64,000 nt of DNA, from NCBI GenBank assembly GCA_022747635.1, contig JAKTNV010000001.1, forward strand, positions 30,545,990-30,609,989, written 5' to 3'. Shown here one piece after another: positions 12,767 to 26,869 of the stretch. The translations under genes were made by a program, and so were the position numbers. Source of the DNA: Hetaerina americana (lineage: Eukaryota; Arthropoda; Insecta; Odonata; Calopterygidae). Under the pieces are notes generated by a model. That model worked only from the letters and a program-made list of their open reading frames with translations, had not been told where the DNA came from and searched no databases. The stretch's first letter is position 1. Each line of letters starts with the position of its first letter.

Positions 12767-15700
12767 TTAGGTGGCCTACCCGAAACGGGTTTTGACGTAT
12801 CTTAAAGTAAAAATTTTATTTTGTGAAGAATAATTTGAAGCATTACTACGACGAATTAGATACTTTGCCTGTAACGGAAGCGAGGGGCGTATATGACTCG
12901 AATCGATAATTTATGATTATGATTTTTCAACATCAGAATAATTATTTGCTACCAGGACCAGAGATTAATACGAATGAAGGAGTTTAAGGCATAAAAGGTC
13001 AATACTATGGATATATTAAGCCTGAAATTCTTATAGCCTAAAAATCTAATTATCCCCAACTTCAGATAGAGATGTCGATGAGCAATAATTTTAGTGCTCG
13101 ATGACAACAGACCTTAACAATTATTTATTATGACAAGTCTATATAAAGTCTATATATAGTATATGTGTTTATACGTATGATTTCCCGTTGTATGTAAAAT
13201 GTTGTAATTATACTCACTGCACACCACCGATACAAAAAAGATTTACCTTTTGGAAAGAAAAAGATAAGAAAAGAAGTTAATTGTAAACATTTTTCCGAGC
13301 ACCCTTCTTTTCATCGTTTCGTCGGGTGCGAAAATGGGCACGTGTGATTGAAAGTTGATCAGTGATTTGTACGTGTAGGCAGTAAGCCGTTAAAAATGTC
13401 GTGTATTGCACCTTAGAACTCCATTCGCAAAAACCTACGCCCAATCGTTTAAGGTTATCATTCCATTCACAAGTTTCGTCGTTCTCAGATCTTGATCGAG
13501 TTGATAGTGACGACGTCGATATTTCTATGTCTGGGATATTATTTTGCCTTGTGAGGTGTAATTCAGCGCTATTACGTCCGTAAATGTACGACCATTCGTT
13601 TCGAGAGGATGGCATGGGCTATCAGGTCATTCCTTTAACAATCCTAGTCGGCAAAAATTAACATCTGCTACTATTCTAGGGCTATCCTTACCTTAGTGAC
13701 CATAAAGAACCTGTGAACTGGAATCACGTCCGCACTTATGCCAGCCAACATTAAATCAGATACCAACGCGGATGACGAGATTTCACTCACTCTTCAACTT
13801 TAATAAGCTTTCGTCTTTCTCAGGGTTATTTTCGCCCTCACGCCTCCTTTGGTGTATGGCATTCACAAATTTCTCTTTCTCTGGCAAAAGAATAAGAGAA
13901 CACATTTTAAACTCATGTTCATGTATGATGGCTTCGTCTAGAATATCATTTTACTATATTTTCTGGGTAAAACTAAATTTTTCTTTATTTTACAGGTATG
14001 CGTCACGTTCCTTCATCAATCGGCAATAAACTGAGAAGCAGCGTTTTAGTGAGTACTTTTATTGCTTAATTTGAAGAAGGATTTTATTTTGATCGTATTT
14101 GCGCCTCAATTGGACACTTTCGTGTTTTTCTTCCAAAGCTTACTGTTTACACCATCGTCGTGAGTCCAATTTAGCTTTTGAGGACTAGATTTTTATTTTT
14201 GCTATTTATTTTTTTGGTAACGTGGAATTTTTTTTGCCAATAAAATTTTCAAAGAACTTAATTTTTTTAATAATCTAACAAATGAATAAGTCAAGATAAT
14301 GATCCTGAGGGAGCTTATTTTTCATTTCACATTCCGCTCTCTCAATAATTGCGTGAATAAGTCGCATGTTAATGAACGTAGCGAGCTTTGCAAACGGAGT
14401 CAACAAGGAGGGAAATTGCGTCGGGTAGTACATGCTATAAACCCGGATGTTAAATGCGTTTCTTCGCGGTCTGCTGCCCTACCAAAGGACTGCCAATAGC
14501 ACTCACACCCCGCTAATTTCACTTGCCTTTAATGGTGTGTAATGCTACAACCGTCACAATATTTTTTTCGATCTATCGTGCCCCATCCGTTATCTCGCCA
14601 GATTAATCTCTGCTGCGTTTATGAGAATAATATATTATCTATTATCTTGTACGGGATTTACATGTGGTGTCAAGTTTTTGCAAATATATCACTTGTCATT
14701 GCTATCTAACTCAACATAGCTATTATCAAATTTAAAAATATATCTGCCTCATTGCATTGACGTCTCAATGATCTCACGCGCATTATGCATTTTCATGCTA
14801 TCTTCTATTAAGTTCTGTTGTTTCCTCTGCTACTTTCACGCAGTATACATCACTTGATTTCTGAAAAAAAGAATTTCATTCAATGAATATTGCTAATTTA
14901 TTCTTAGCACTTTTTTATGTGTAATTCCATATCCTTTTGAAGGAATTTAGAAAATGCCTACGGAATCAAGTAACCGATCGTCCTATTGTGACACAAGTCC
15001 GGCCATTCATGTTTAAAATATGGGGAATGAGTCTATTTTACGTTTTCCGAAAATAAACTTGAAAATATACATGCATGATAAAGTGGGCTCTAATATGTGA
15101 TGACACAGTGATATTACATGTCTCTTTTTATTCAGTTCATATTGTTCGATGTAAAATAAAGGTTTATTACTAATATAAATGTATCCCGTCAAGATAGAAT
15201 GATGCTCAATCTTCTTCAACCGATATTCGTCGTGATATGAAAAATACATGGTGCACCGTCTGTGCAGTACTGAGCTTAAATTTTGTTTAATAATTGTGAC
15301 AGCGTGCGGTGAGAAACTGCTAGCTGTAATGGCCTGGATCCAGTTTTTAGTGAATTTTATTTTGATTCTCGGCGAACGGGTCTTTTTTTGGAAATAGGAG
15401 GTCCTGCCTCCATCCACTACCTCATCACGATTGTGACCGCGATAATTGAAAAGGAATACAATGCAATTGTTTGGTGTCGTGGTCTCTTCATAAAGGAAGG
15501 GGCTGATTATTTAAATCGTGACCTATCCTTCCTTTTCTCTCACGCATCTTGGAGGCTATTTACTCTAAGAGTGGACAATGTATTCTATCTATATGAATAC
15601 GAGAATTAACGATAAACTTACGTTGAAAAAGAACTCTGTAATTTATGAGAATAAGCACTAATTGAGCAAAGTTCTTTATGAAATAGCTCCACTAATGCAC

Positions 15701-18129
15701 GCATGAATAGGTATTTGTAAATCCGAAAGATGAATTTTGCTCATTATTTGAAAAGCATTAGCTCAAAAATATTTTTCTCTTTTTTGTGCTGCAGAGTTCA
15801 CTTCTACGTAGTTGCTACATGGAAGTAGTAAGCAACAAAAAGTTGATATGAAACGTCCCATCCCATATATAAATCTTGTTCATTTTAAATTTCCGTGTGA
15901 TATCGTTGAAAATAATGTTATGAAAATTACGGTTCTCGAAGTAGGTATCATTGAAAATAATTGTTTTCACATTGTTTACCCATGAATTCATCCATTAAAA
16001 GCAGTAAGCTATCAGACATACTTCTTCTCTGATGGAATAATTGCATGATCTGTATTTGCACGTGTGTTAGCATTCGAAATTATGAAAACATATTCATTCT
16101 GTGTCTTCCGGGTCAAGATATCTAGTGGAAAATATCCGTGATTCCGTGCTCCTGACAGAATATTCATACGTGCACGGATTATACAGGCTTTTTATTATGT
16201 ATACACGCTTTTTATTGCTCAAGGCGCTTTAGGGGCCTAAACGGGACCTTTAGAAAACGTGCACTCGTTAAAAACGCTGGGAAAATTTGTTAATGAGGAA
16301 AATTCAAAGTCGCAATTAATCTCGTCTTAACTTTATGAAGTGCATCCTCGTGTAGGCCTATTAACAAAGTCGTTAGTCAGCGATGCTCGCTCTAAGGGAA
16401 GAGGGGATGGGACTGAAATTTTTTCATTTCGTTCTCAAACCTTCTGGTTAACGAAGTCTCGCTCACGAAGGTTAAACATGGCCAGTACGAAAGCGGGATA
16501 ACTAAAAGGGTTTCGTTTAGCCGTGATTAGTGTATTCACCTCGAGGGGTCACGGGCGTGAGAAAAACTCCAAGAGCCATTGTTTCCACTCCCACACGGTC
16601 GTTTCACGCCCGGTCGTGGACGCGTGCAGCAGCCATCTCGTTTCCCTGTCGTTGAACTCTCCCAGCGAGAGTTGAAATCTCTTTTCCAGGCGCGTTTTTT
16701 CGTCGAAAAACTTGCATCGCAAATGAGTACGAATACACAAACACACTTTCCATATTCGGATGAACCGTTTGGCCAAACGGTATATCTCGACTGTTCTTCT
16801 AGTTTGTTGATACTCGTGCGCTTATTAGGACTTCCTTTCATCGTTTTCGACAGTCCCCTCCACCCATAGGCGTTCACGAATTTTACGTCGTGCAAAAGAA
16901 AAGGACGGCTGGAATGTTTGTCGGAAAGTAACCGATTGATAGGACCTGCCGGGAACTTTGTTTACACTCTGCCATCCGACATCCCTCCCCACCCTTCATT
17001 TGGCATGCCAGCACGCTCCAAGTCATTACAGGCTTCCACCCATTAGGGAAACTCGACAATTGATCAGCCTCGGATTGATTTCGGGGTGAGTCATCGAAAA
17101 CGTGAGGTTCCCGTCAACCGATTTTTCTGAAGGGGTCTCCTCCATCCTGCCCGGCGGCCACGAAATTATATCAATATATTCGGCCCAGCTATATTTTTGA
17201 AATGTCAAGGTTAAGCTCGTTTGTATTCACTCAACGGCAACAGAAAATTCGCTCCACTGAGGTCATTTCTTGTACGCAACGTCATGCCACGGGGAAAGGG
17301 TGAAAGAAACCGCACCTAGGGATCTGAGAATTTTTTTGTGACGTTCAACATTCAAAATTCAGTGAGTGTACTCTTCACGACTAAATTATGCCGACAATAT
17401 CATGTAATTCGTCGATTTTTTTCTTCTCGTAATTCCGTGGACAGTATTTACCATTGATATGAACGTGGTAATAACATGTCCCAGAATATTTTTTTTGCTA
17501 ACATTGAACTTCATTTACTATTCATGAATGCGTTATTTCGTCAAATTATTTCCACGCTATAATTCTATTTTTAAGCATGGGATGCATTATTTGTGGGAAG
17601 TCTTTCGCTACACTTGTTAAGTGTGGAATGTAAGGAACCAAGTGGATAGAAATGCAGGCGGTATGCTTTATAGAGCTCTCCAATTTGAAAGAGCTTTGTT
17701 TATCAATGTTTCATTACACTTTCGAGAAGTATTTTCTTCAACAACAAATCTGAAGTACAAACTGATAAAAACCACCGATTTCGTTATAGTAGTAATTTCA
17801 TGAGTGAAACGGAAAAAGTACTATGTATATCAACCTGAATACCTGAGGATTCAAAGATTGTCAATAAATGCTTGAAACATAACAACTCTCTTCAAATCCT
17901 CGATTGAGTTTACGTGTGGAGGTGTAGAATTTTTAAGACTGAATTATTTGCTCTTGCTATGAACTAGAACTGTAAATATAGGGAGAGGTAGAATATTAAT
18001 TAGCGTAGAAGTAATCGGGTACGCCACTGAGACCGGTACAAAAAAGAGCATCTATCATGAATATTACAAATAAGAGCCACCGATCAAGTTACATTTTCCG
18101 CCCTCTTTTAAGTCTAGCCTAACAGTCAC
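12767..18129. other. Long AT-rich region, nothing recognised
   Basis: More than 5 kb without a supported gene. Frames of 60-134 codons appear on both strands (for example around 13277-13615, 15013-15417 and 16536-16895) and none has a recognisable domain. A splice-acceptor-like T-rich tract ending TTTTACAG lies near 13997, without a supported exon after it. No transposon ends were recognised. Confidence 0.5.
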
Positions 18130-18830
18130 ATCTTCGCACCAGCTTGAGGGATGTATTCATCCATACCCTCTCTTCCAGAAGTGACAAGTGGCAGGAGGGG
18201 GTTCGACGAAGATAGAGAGAATTAAGGGAGAGAAGACAGGCAGGTGGGAGTTGACGGCGAAGAGGGGTAGAGTAAGAAGTAGGTGTTGAGTTGCGGAAGT
18301 CTTTCCATAAGGCAGGGTGCGTGCAGTGTGTGTGTTGCGGTGCGTGTGTGCGTAGACGGTCGGCCTTCGAGGAGAGGGGGGTGGGGGGAAAGAGTGTGGG
18401 GGAGGAGGTTACGATGAAAGGATGGGGAAGTAGGGATGGGGTTGGACGGATGGAGAGGGAGTGAAGACAGGGAGTGGGGAGGATACCGTTAAAAAGTAGA
18501 GTGGTCTGAGACGGGACGGTGGTGGTGGGGTAAGAGGTGGCCTGGCGGAATCGGCGATGGAAGGAGTCAAGAGCGAGGAGGAGCAAGGGGTAAAACTAAA
18601 CCGAACCGGGAAGACTGATGACGGTGACTGAGGGAACGTGGCCGGCGGGCGTGGGTGCAGGGGACCAAGGCGACTCCGGTTTGAGTCAAAAGATGTCGAG
18701 AGAGAGAGAGGTTTGGCACGGTTTTACCGTTGCGGTGCACGAAATACGTCGTCTGGGGGACGATGCATCCCTTTTATACACGGAAAAGACGACTGAATGG
18801 TCCTCGAGGACTGGGGCGTAACGGGATGAT
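18130..18830. other. G/A-rich (plus strand) GC patch
   Basis: The plus strand is purine-rich with G runs and a GT-rich stretch (about 18316-18352). The minus strand is therefore pyrimidine-rich and open for 155 codons, rich in Ser, Thr, Pro and Leu. A 67-codon forward frame overlaps its far edge. No recognisable protein. Confidence 0.5.
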
Positions 18831-20356
18831 ATAAAGCAATGGCTTTCTACCGTTTTAGTTTTTTTTTAGCGACGAATCACTTAAATGATTGCTGGCTACT
18901 GCCTTAAATCGTCTCTTCGGATGTTCGGTGGGATGTGCCCAGAAAAGAATGTCGGGGAGTCAATCAAATTGTACTTCCCGAAAGTCCAGTTCCCGGGTCT
19001 GTTCAAGTGGCTATGTGAGATTTTCGACATGTCTTTTATTTAGTTAGTACGTAGAGTAACAACCATCGATCCGAATGATGGCATCAATGCAAGGACTAAT
19101 GCGTAGCGGGCCGATGAATGTAGACTTGGCAAGGAGCAAAGTAGTTAAGTTTCCGTTTTCCGGTTGTTCACAGTGGTATGCTGTTCGGAAAAGAGAAAAT
19201 TCTTCTCGATATAATCACATGGGCTGCTCATGCAAATTATGTTGCGTACTGATCAAAATGTTGATTTTTTTATCAGCTACAGGCTAATTTATCACATGTT
19301 ATAACCGCTGATATGCTATGCAATGTGGTAACCGAGAAAAAATTTAATGTAAATATGTAAGTTGGAGTAATGAATAGTTTGAATGCCAAATTTTCCGTAT
19401 TTAACACTTAGAAATACAATTTAATAAACGATAAAAAAGTGATCATTGATTTCAATTATGAGAAAAAACTTTTGGAAAAGTGCAAACTTGTTTTTCGCAT
19501 AATGACGAACTTCCACTACATCTCGCCTGGATGTATTGAATGATTTCAATTATATTTCAGATAATTTTAAGCGTCCATAGCCATAATTGTTTCTGAATTC
19601 TAATTGAAATAAATCCCAGGAAATGTACCATCATACATTTTTCACTCATATATGGTAAGAAAAATATGGGTACTTTTAACTAATTGGACATAGTTTCAGA
19701 CTAGAATTATTCATCTGTTCATCTTGTTTCGATTTTTTCAGTCGTGATAAGCATCAATGGCATTAGTGGCTTTTGTTTTATTTTTATGGGTCATTAAATT
19801 TGTATTCCTTTCCCAATAAATTGCCAATTTATACCATCGGTCGGAATTTGAACTTATGACCTCGATGCCTCCAGTCCCAGTTCCTTCTTCCAGGAATGAT
19901 ATCAGTACAATGCACTGCCTCCGACTCCAAGGCCGTGGATTTGATTCTTGAAGGGAATATATGCCTGGGTGCGTTCGTCTTAAGTTCTCTAAAAATGTCG
20001 ATTACACTAGGAAACGGAAGAAGTGCGACATCCGGAGCAGGATAACCACAATAATTACCATGTTTTAATATAAGATAGCCACGTTTTCAACGTAGCTGAA
20101 ATTTCATACAAAGGAACACCATTAATATATATGCGATGTTTTATTACCATACATTTCCTTGGGGGGGGAGGTAAATAGACTACCAGAACACGTGAAAAAG
20201 CTAATTAGTAAAATGTGCGTAGATTAGAAGGAGTTAGTTTGCAGAGTAATAACTTATGAGAAAATAAATTTTGGAACGGTAAACAAGCATACATTGATGC
20301 ATCCATTGCCCCTAAAGTGCGTAGAATTATTAATCTTTATATCATAATATATTTAA
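18831..20356. other. AT-rich DNA with a possible tRNA-like relic
   Basis: Mostly featureless AT-rich DNA. At about 19903-19950 a stretch resembles a degenerate tRNA-derived SINE head, ending in GTGGATTTGATTC, which is close to a B box. It resembles the stretch at 41080-41130. Support is weak. Confidence 0.35.
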
Positions 20357-20578
20357 ATGGCAAACATTAGCAACAGTGGCAAAATGAGAGCGACGTTTGA
20401 TATTAGAATAGATGTCTTTAAGGATCCTTTTGAAATTTTGTCGGAAAGAGATCCAGAGAACCCTAAAATTCCGGATTATGAGCTTATTTACCGACTGATA
20501 ACGAAAGATAAGATTCCAAACAAAGAATTGCCGGCGATCCATCGCTGCGAATTAAGTGAACTGGTGGCAGGACGTTAA
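20357..20578 (+). CDS. Unrecognised 73-codon open frame, doubtful
   Basis: I do not recognise this frame. It encodes a short, charged, soluble-looking peptide with balanced Asp, Glu, Lys, Arg and Ile content and no low-complexity bias, unlike the Ser/Pro-rich frames of the GC patches. It has no visible signal peptide, membrane segment or motif. The ATG follows an AT-rich leader. A frame of 66 codons overlaps it on the other strand, and frames of this length are expected by chance in a window this size. It could be a small gene, an exon or chance; I favour chance. Confidence 0.15.
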   Translation: MANISNSGKMRATFDIRIDVFKDPFEILSERDPENPKIPDYELIYRLITKDKIPNKELPAIHRCELSELVAGR

Positions 20579-22729
20579 ATGAACAGATAATAATGGGAGG
20601 GCATGATAGTGCGTAACGTGGGACGGAAGTAAAGTCCTTTACTTTTTACGTGGTATGTACACGCTTCGAAGATCTGGAGTTCACTGTCTTATGCCGCTGC
20701 TTTTGAGCACAGCTCAATGACGTTCAGGAAGCCTCATGGGTGGATGATTCCAAATTACTTACGGCAACGATAATTCTTTTTTTTTATGACTTCGCTGTAT
20801 CACTCCATTCGGGCACATGGTCGACCACAGGGAAAGTTGAATCACTTGAGCTGGTATGAACTCAAGCACCATATGCGGCAAGAGGCTCACGGAAAGGAGA
20901 GATGCCGTAATATCAATTATGTAGCGAAACAATTAGGCTGAAGTTAAAATGAAAGGCATTATTTGAGATTTCTCACAAATTGTGGTGCAGTAAAAAGTAC
21001 TTTGAATAATACTCAAAGACTCAGAATACCATACGGTAAATTGAATTATATTTCTCTCATACATGTCGTGTTACTATAATCAGTCAAGTGACCTATACTC
21101 AAGATCAACATGCGTCATCATGAAAGTTGTATCCTACATTTTAAAATTCGTCATAAATAAATTAATGATGAAAACTTAATATCATATGTAACAAATGTAA
21201 ATTCAAATATTTTTTAGAAGATTTCAAGACGGAATATAGGTAGATAGTCGTCAATATTTTGGGGCGATATAGAGGTATTGGAGTCACTTCTACCATCTAA
21301 CCCTTCTTCACACATTCACAAGATTAAACTTATAGATAAATTCCACAAATTATGCATAAATAGCTATAAAATTAATGCATACATTATCTTCGGACTAACA
21401 TACAGCAACACAATACATTAGTTGCCTAGTTCAATTACTAACTACGTGTAACTCAATAAATACAACATGCATACTATACATACACATAACAATACAAGCA
21501 AACAATACTTGTGCAACAATATTCCTGGTTATATTTACAAACGCCAATACAAAGTATGATGCTCCCGTGAAAGAAAAGGAAGGATCTCAAATCATGTTTA
21601 CAGCTGGATATTTACTGGTTGGTTTGCTGGAAAAATAGTGCGAGATTTATGAAGTGCGCGCTTGAATGATGGGTGAGATGGTGCATTAGTTATAACGGAT
21701 GATAGCTCATTCCACTGAAAACTTGCTATGACTACAAATGATTGGTTACATTTACTGATGAATGATAATGAGTTTATGATTACCTCTGGTATTTAATTTA
21801 TGTATTCTATCAAGGCTATTGAAGTCATTGGCAAAATACTGAGGGGTAAACATAGTAGGCAAAAGAAAATTGATGCGTAAACTTTTATTTTTTCCTGTTT
21901 AGTTTAATTTCGAAGATTTTAATAGTATTTCTTGAAGATAAGTAACGAAAGACAGAAAATTTCTATGAATTGGTCGCCGCTCAATGCATAGAAAATTCAA
22001 CGTTCAAGAACTACGGTCGCATTACCTTGGCCGATCATTTATCTTTTCCTCTTGATGGTAACAAAGTTGAAAAAATAAATATTGATCGCTGTCGCGACAT
22101 GCAGTTGCCACGGGTTGGAATCTGCCTAAACCTACATTCCTGTTTTTAGAATCTCCGCCTCCATAAAGTAGCTGATCTTACCCGTAAACTCTTCCGGTAA
22201 AGCCACACTCCAACGTTTAATTATTTTTCCTATGTCCAACACAGCTGAAGGATTGAGTTCCTTTTACGTAGGTCTTTTTCATCGTCTCCCATGTTTTTCT
22301 TCTCCCTTGAAAACAGTGAATGTTATTATAAAATAATATCCATTGCAGTACAAAATAATTTGCACCCTCGGTGGAAGCGAGGCATAGTATTCACCTATTA
22401 GTCTGGAGGTCGTGGACTCAAATCGTGCTGAAGTAGATTTTCTACTATTTTGGTATGGATTTCTGTGTACATTCCAGTTACTTGTTTCTGAAAATCTTAT
22501 TAAATTCTTCGTCATTGGTTTACATATATATCGAGAAGATAAATATTGCGTTAGATTACTTTTACCCTTGAACAAGACTATCGACTGATGTGGGTGGTAC
22601 ACTTTAGGAAGTTCAAATCAGCCTAACGAATACAATCCCTTCAAAACACTTTCAAACATTTAGTTAGCACCTCAGACTTGAGAATGTACCTAGGAGACCC
22701 GAGCGCTAAAACTTGCATCCACTCGGAAG
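20579..22729. other. AT-rich DNA, weak tRNA-like relic at about 22381-22430
   Basis: AT-rich sequence, A/C-rich around 21400-21560. At about 22381-22430 a string ending GTGGACTCAAATCGTG resembles a decayed tRNA B box with an A-box-like TAGTATTCACC upstream. A 107-codon minus-strand frame covers it but has no domain. Nothing else is supported. Confidence 0.4.
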
Positions 22730-23530
22730 GGAAAGACAGGAAAGGGGAGCTGGAGGGATTAGGAGAAGTGTGGTAGGAGATGTGGGGGGGGGGACTGATG
22801 GTCGAGGTTGAGGAAATTGGCAAGGCAAAGGCGCTGTGAGTGTTCGTAGGAAACGTCTAGAATTGGGTGTTCTTTCTCCTTACTGGCGACGACGAGCTTG
22901 GGTGAGGGAGTGGGAAGGGTCACGGAGGGCCAAGGGTAGAGGGAAAATGGTCGAGCGAGGCTCGCATTCAGAGGGACCCCGAAATGCGCTTGGAAAAAAA
23001 AGGTGCGTGCCCAACCATAGGGTTATCGGAAAGGACGGAAAAAAAATACTGCGCTGAACCACCGTAACTGTACATGCTTCAAGTGGGAACTCGGAAGGGA
23101 TGGCGGTGGGAGATTGCGCTCTCGGAGATTCCGTCGTGTGTGAAAGGCAGAGAGGAGTGGATTGAGGAAATCGGAAACGTTGAGGAGGGAAGTTTGTGGG
23201 GAGTCCCGATGAGATGGGACGGATAAAAGAGATACGACTGGATATGGGAGGAGGGAAATTGCAGCGCTCCGTGAAAGATTTCCGAGTCTCTTTGTATGCG
23301 CTCCCAAGAGTTCGGGCACCGGGGGAAGGAGGGGTGGGGGTAGTATGAAGTGCTGCACGAAGCCCCGTGGTCACAGCAATCCAGCATGAATGAAGTGGGT
23401 GGGGGCGTGGGCGGGTCCGACTTCTGCGGGTCGGGCAAGGGTCCGTTGTGCATTGGCCCTGGTCGTACCCGCAATCGTCCATCGAAATGCGAGCCATGAA
23501 TCCCCACGTGTTACCAGATGAAGACTGCGC
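22730..23530. other. G/A-rich (plus strand) GC patch with a long reverse open frame
   Basis: The plus strand is G-rich and the minus strand pyrimidine-rich. A 270-codon minus-strand frame (22880-23692) is the longest outside the transposase, but two other reverse frames of 111 and 142 codons and a forward frame overlap it. Its product is dominated by Pro, Ser, Thr, Arg and Phe with no recognisable domain. I treat it as a by-product of composition rather than a gene. Confidence 0.45.
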
Positions 23531-25519
23531 ATGGGAAAATGTTTCCGTGATTGGAATCAGGATACAGGTAACTGTATAAAAACCTCTAGTTGACTTAGAA
23601 AACTGCCATATCAATCTATTTTGGTGGGCGCAAGTATTGGCGCGAGCACGTTTCAATAGTTCAAAGACAATGCTATCCTTCAGTCTGAGCATATATGCTT
23701 ATCTCGTCTAATGCTCGGTTCGTAGCCAGATGAGCCATTTTGTTGCACATACACATAATCTGTATATATACAAAGCGATCGGGCGCTATTCGACATCGAC
23801 ATAAATACCCCGCGATCCTCCGAAAACATGTATGGCAGGGTGTGCAAGCACCAGGTGGGAAGGATAAGTGATACGGGAGGATGTGGAGAGGAAGGGAAAA
23901 GGGAAAAATATTCAGTAAAAAACTATCAACCTTGCCTTACTCACTTTCATACCCCTGCCGATCTGGACTCTCCGTCCTGTCCCCCACCAGCGATCTGAGA
24001 CATGTATATGTTGCGTTACAGTCACCTTTCCCTCCAATTTACTCCTAATGTATTTTCTGCAATATATTCATTACTTTCTCCCTGTTCACTCTATTGAGTG
24101 CCTTTTCGAAGTCTAAAAACCAGGCAAAAAATGAGTAAAAATCTGTCTATTGGTGCAAGATAAACTCAGAATTTGGCTAAAACGGCTCAGAGAAGGGGAA
24201 AGTTAGCATAACCCAAGTGCTTCATCAATATTATGGAATTTTATCAAATTGTGAACGCATTTGACTTTTATTATCAGTGTCATTGTTAGCACACTTGTGA
24301 TAAATTATCCTGCTGTCATATGCTGGAAGCAGGTTACTTTCATGTCATTAGCAGTGACACATGATACCAATTTTATTCCGTTAAGAATTGTATAACCTGG
24401 AGAGCTTCAATGCTAGAAGAATTTGTTCGCTCGTTTCAAACTGCTGAGGTGATCAATGACTCGCAAGACTTTCAATTGAGAATCTGTTGGCAAAGCTCCA
24501 GCTGGCTTACATTGCTTGGGAATTGCCTGCTTGCTGAATTGCTGGGGAGTTGCCCTTCGCTTTCGTAAATAACTTACAACTGAGAGGCGTTAAGTTCTCG
24601 TAGTTCGTATTGTCCACGTTGAGATTTATCACTGTAGTCTATTAATTTTGAATGCTGTGATCACGAAGTACTGGTAAATCCCTGCCTCTTTATGAGTAGA
24701 TCAGCAAAACCCAATATTTTTTTCATGACGGATAGATGGAAACGATATGACACCACACTCGGAATTTCAACTCCGAAGATGGTCGGTAGAAATCCACGTA
24801 AGTGAAAAATGAGGCTTATCATTCAAACATGTAATAATTCAGCATCTGATATTGACTCAATGTTACGATAAAAACTTTCGAATTTCAATTAAAATTATTT
24901 TCATCAGTAGTACCATTTTTTGTAAAACCTTTCATGGCAGTTTTATTTTGATTTTGCACCGGAATCTTTAAAAAATCTATCATCTCTTCTTACCTTACGA
25001 AGGACATGACGGCGATCATTCGATTCTGCAAATAACCTTTCAGGAGCGTGCCGAGTGGACCAGGGAGGTCTGGTTGCTACAAAACATTTGCGCTCCTCTC
25101 GTAGTAAAAATGGCACTGTGACCACCGTAGGTACTTCAGTGGTGGGTTCTAATGACTCGAAACTGAACTCTGACTCAACGGGAATTTACAGACAGCCGAA
25201 TGTGATGTTCGTCTCTCCCATCATCACGCAAATAACTTGGCTCTATGCTCATGTGCTGTAAAACTTTTAACTCCACCTAATATCACGAAAGACGCCACAA
25301 AGGCGTGTGGTGATTGTTGTAAAGGCATCAGCCATACATGTAGAAATTTTAGTTCATACATGCAATTGAATATATATTAGCCAATATACAAAAAAACTCG
25401 TCCACAACCACGCATTAATTCCTGTAAACACCATGTTTGTGCGTTTGATCAAATCATAACATTTTAGTTTTTAAGTAAATATATTCGGGCGCTAGGGTTC
25501 AATTTTCTTATGATTGCAT
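23531..25519. other. AT-rich DNA, nothing seen
   Basis: Mostly AT-rich with no supported gene, repeat or RNA. Frames of 60-68 codons near 24943-25261 on both strands are unremarkable. Confidence 0.55.
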
Positions 25520-25960
25520 ATTGTGCGAGGAAAGAACGGGCTTGCGACGCGCCAGGAAGGAACTTGTCTATCGGACGTGGGTGCGTGGGAATCTCGACGC
25601 TTCTCGACACCTTGCGCGCACGTTACTCGTACACATACGCAAAGACGCCCATCCCTTGGCATCTGAGAGGGGCGTGCTTCCAACATCTCGTCGAGAGAGG
25701 ATCGCATCGGGAGTCCCGGTGGCAGTGTGTTTAAGTCTCCGGTTTGCTGGCGCCGCCCCCCACGCGCGGGAGTGCCGCCAACGAAGAAGGAAGAGGGAGT
25801 GTTCGAGTCATCAGGCGGCCGCAGCGAGAGATGATTATAAGGGATGTTTGTGTGCGTGTGTGTACATGCGCTCGGGGGAGAGTGGGAGGTAATGGGTCAA
25901 TTATCCCCTTGCGACCCCGTCCCTGAGTACGGGGGATAGGTCACATTCAAGACGAGGGGC
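25520..25960. other. GC-rich patch, GT-rich at its end
   Basis: GC-rich with CpGs. Four overlapping frames (60-123 codons) are open on both strands, rich in Arg, Ala and Cys. A GT-rich alternating stretch lies at about 25846-25865. No protein is recognised. Confidence 0.45.
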
Positions 25961-26869
25961 TCTCTAGTCGCAGAGGTTTCAAACAGAGAGGGAGTGTGGA
26001 GAGTGAAGTCGGCGTGTTTGGTAGTAGATATTTCCTACATCGGATAGATGTAGGAAATTAACTTAATATTGGCTTCTCATCTGACTCCTTTCCGAAAAAA
26101 TTTGGAGAGGATCTTTGAGAATTCTCAGTGAGCGTAAGAGTTATGCTTCATTGTAAATTGCGAAGGGCGGGCAGTTTTAATAAACATCCTATTCAATTTA
26201 CCGTGAGAATGACTTATCTATTGAATTTGCAAGGTTGTGTGCATTTCATTTCGTCATTTATAATTATGTTGAATTTAACAAATATATAACGTGAGTCATT
26301 AAACTAGGTAGTTTCATAGTATTCAATAATTTTATGTTGAGTTATGGGAGAGAAACCTTCATTTAAATCTTTTGGCCACAAAAAATGAATAAAAAATAAA
26401 TATCATTCAGTGAGATGAAGAGAGTGAGTTTACTGTTTGAGAAGTTCATCATCAACAATGTCGAAACTCCTTGTCAAGCTTAGTGGATTCATATCTTGGC
26501 ATCTTCTTAAAAATAACGTAATGATATGGGTAGTATTATTTTCAAAAAAGTTCCATTTTTTTCAAAGTACATTCTCTGGGCTCAGCTGTAAGTAGTGATA
26601 TTCGAGTTGCATTGAACAGGCACTTTTGTACTGTAGTCTAATGATGTAGGTAATGTATTTTTAAATCGCATTTGCGCTTGCTAAACACGATCCCTTTATC
26701 CCCACAGGCGCTTTAGAGAAAAAGAGATCTCATGGCTCCGAGTGAGATGATGATAGGATGTCGCCAAAGGAGAGCGAAAGTCGTCAAAATCCTCGAAAAA
26801 AAATACACCCCAGGGTAAAATTAAGCGAGGGAACCAACTCAGTCAGTAGATCTACGTCTATATTGCCAG
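25961..26869. other. AT-rich DNA containing one perfect short hairpin
   Basis: Apart from the inverted repeat at 26030-26058, listed separately, nothing is seen here. Confidence 0.5.
26030..26058. repeat. Perfect 12-bp inverted repeat with 5-nt loop
   Basis: ATTTCCTACATC and its exact reverse complement flank the loop GGATA. Seen directly. Pairing does not extend outward, so it is shorter than a typical animal microRNA precursor. Role unknown. Confidence 0.9.

Noticed and set aside
22568..22596. Shared TTGAACAAGACTA string at 22568 and 29050
   Set aside because: Only 13 bases match exactly and the flanks diverge quickly; a match of this size is expected by chance in 64 kb.
22880..23692. 270-codon minus-strand open frame, the second longest in the window
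   Set aside because: It lies in a purine/pyrimidine-skewed GC patch, overlaps several other open frames on both strands, and is Pro/Ser/Thr/Arg-rich with no recognisable domain.
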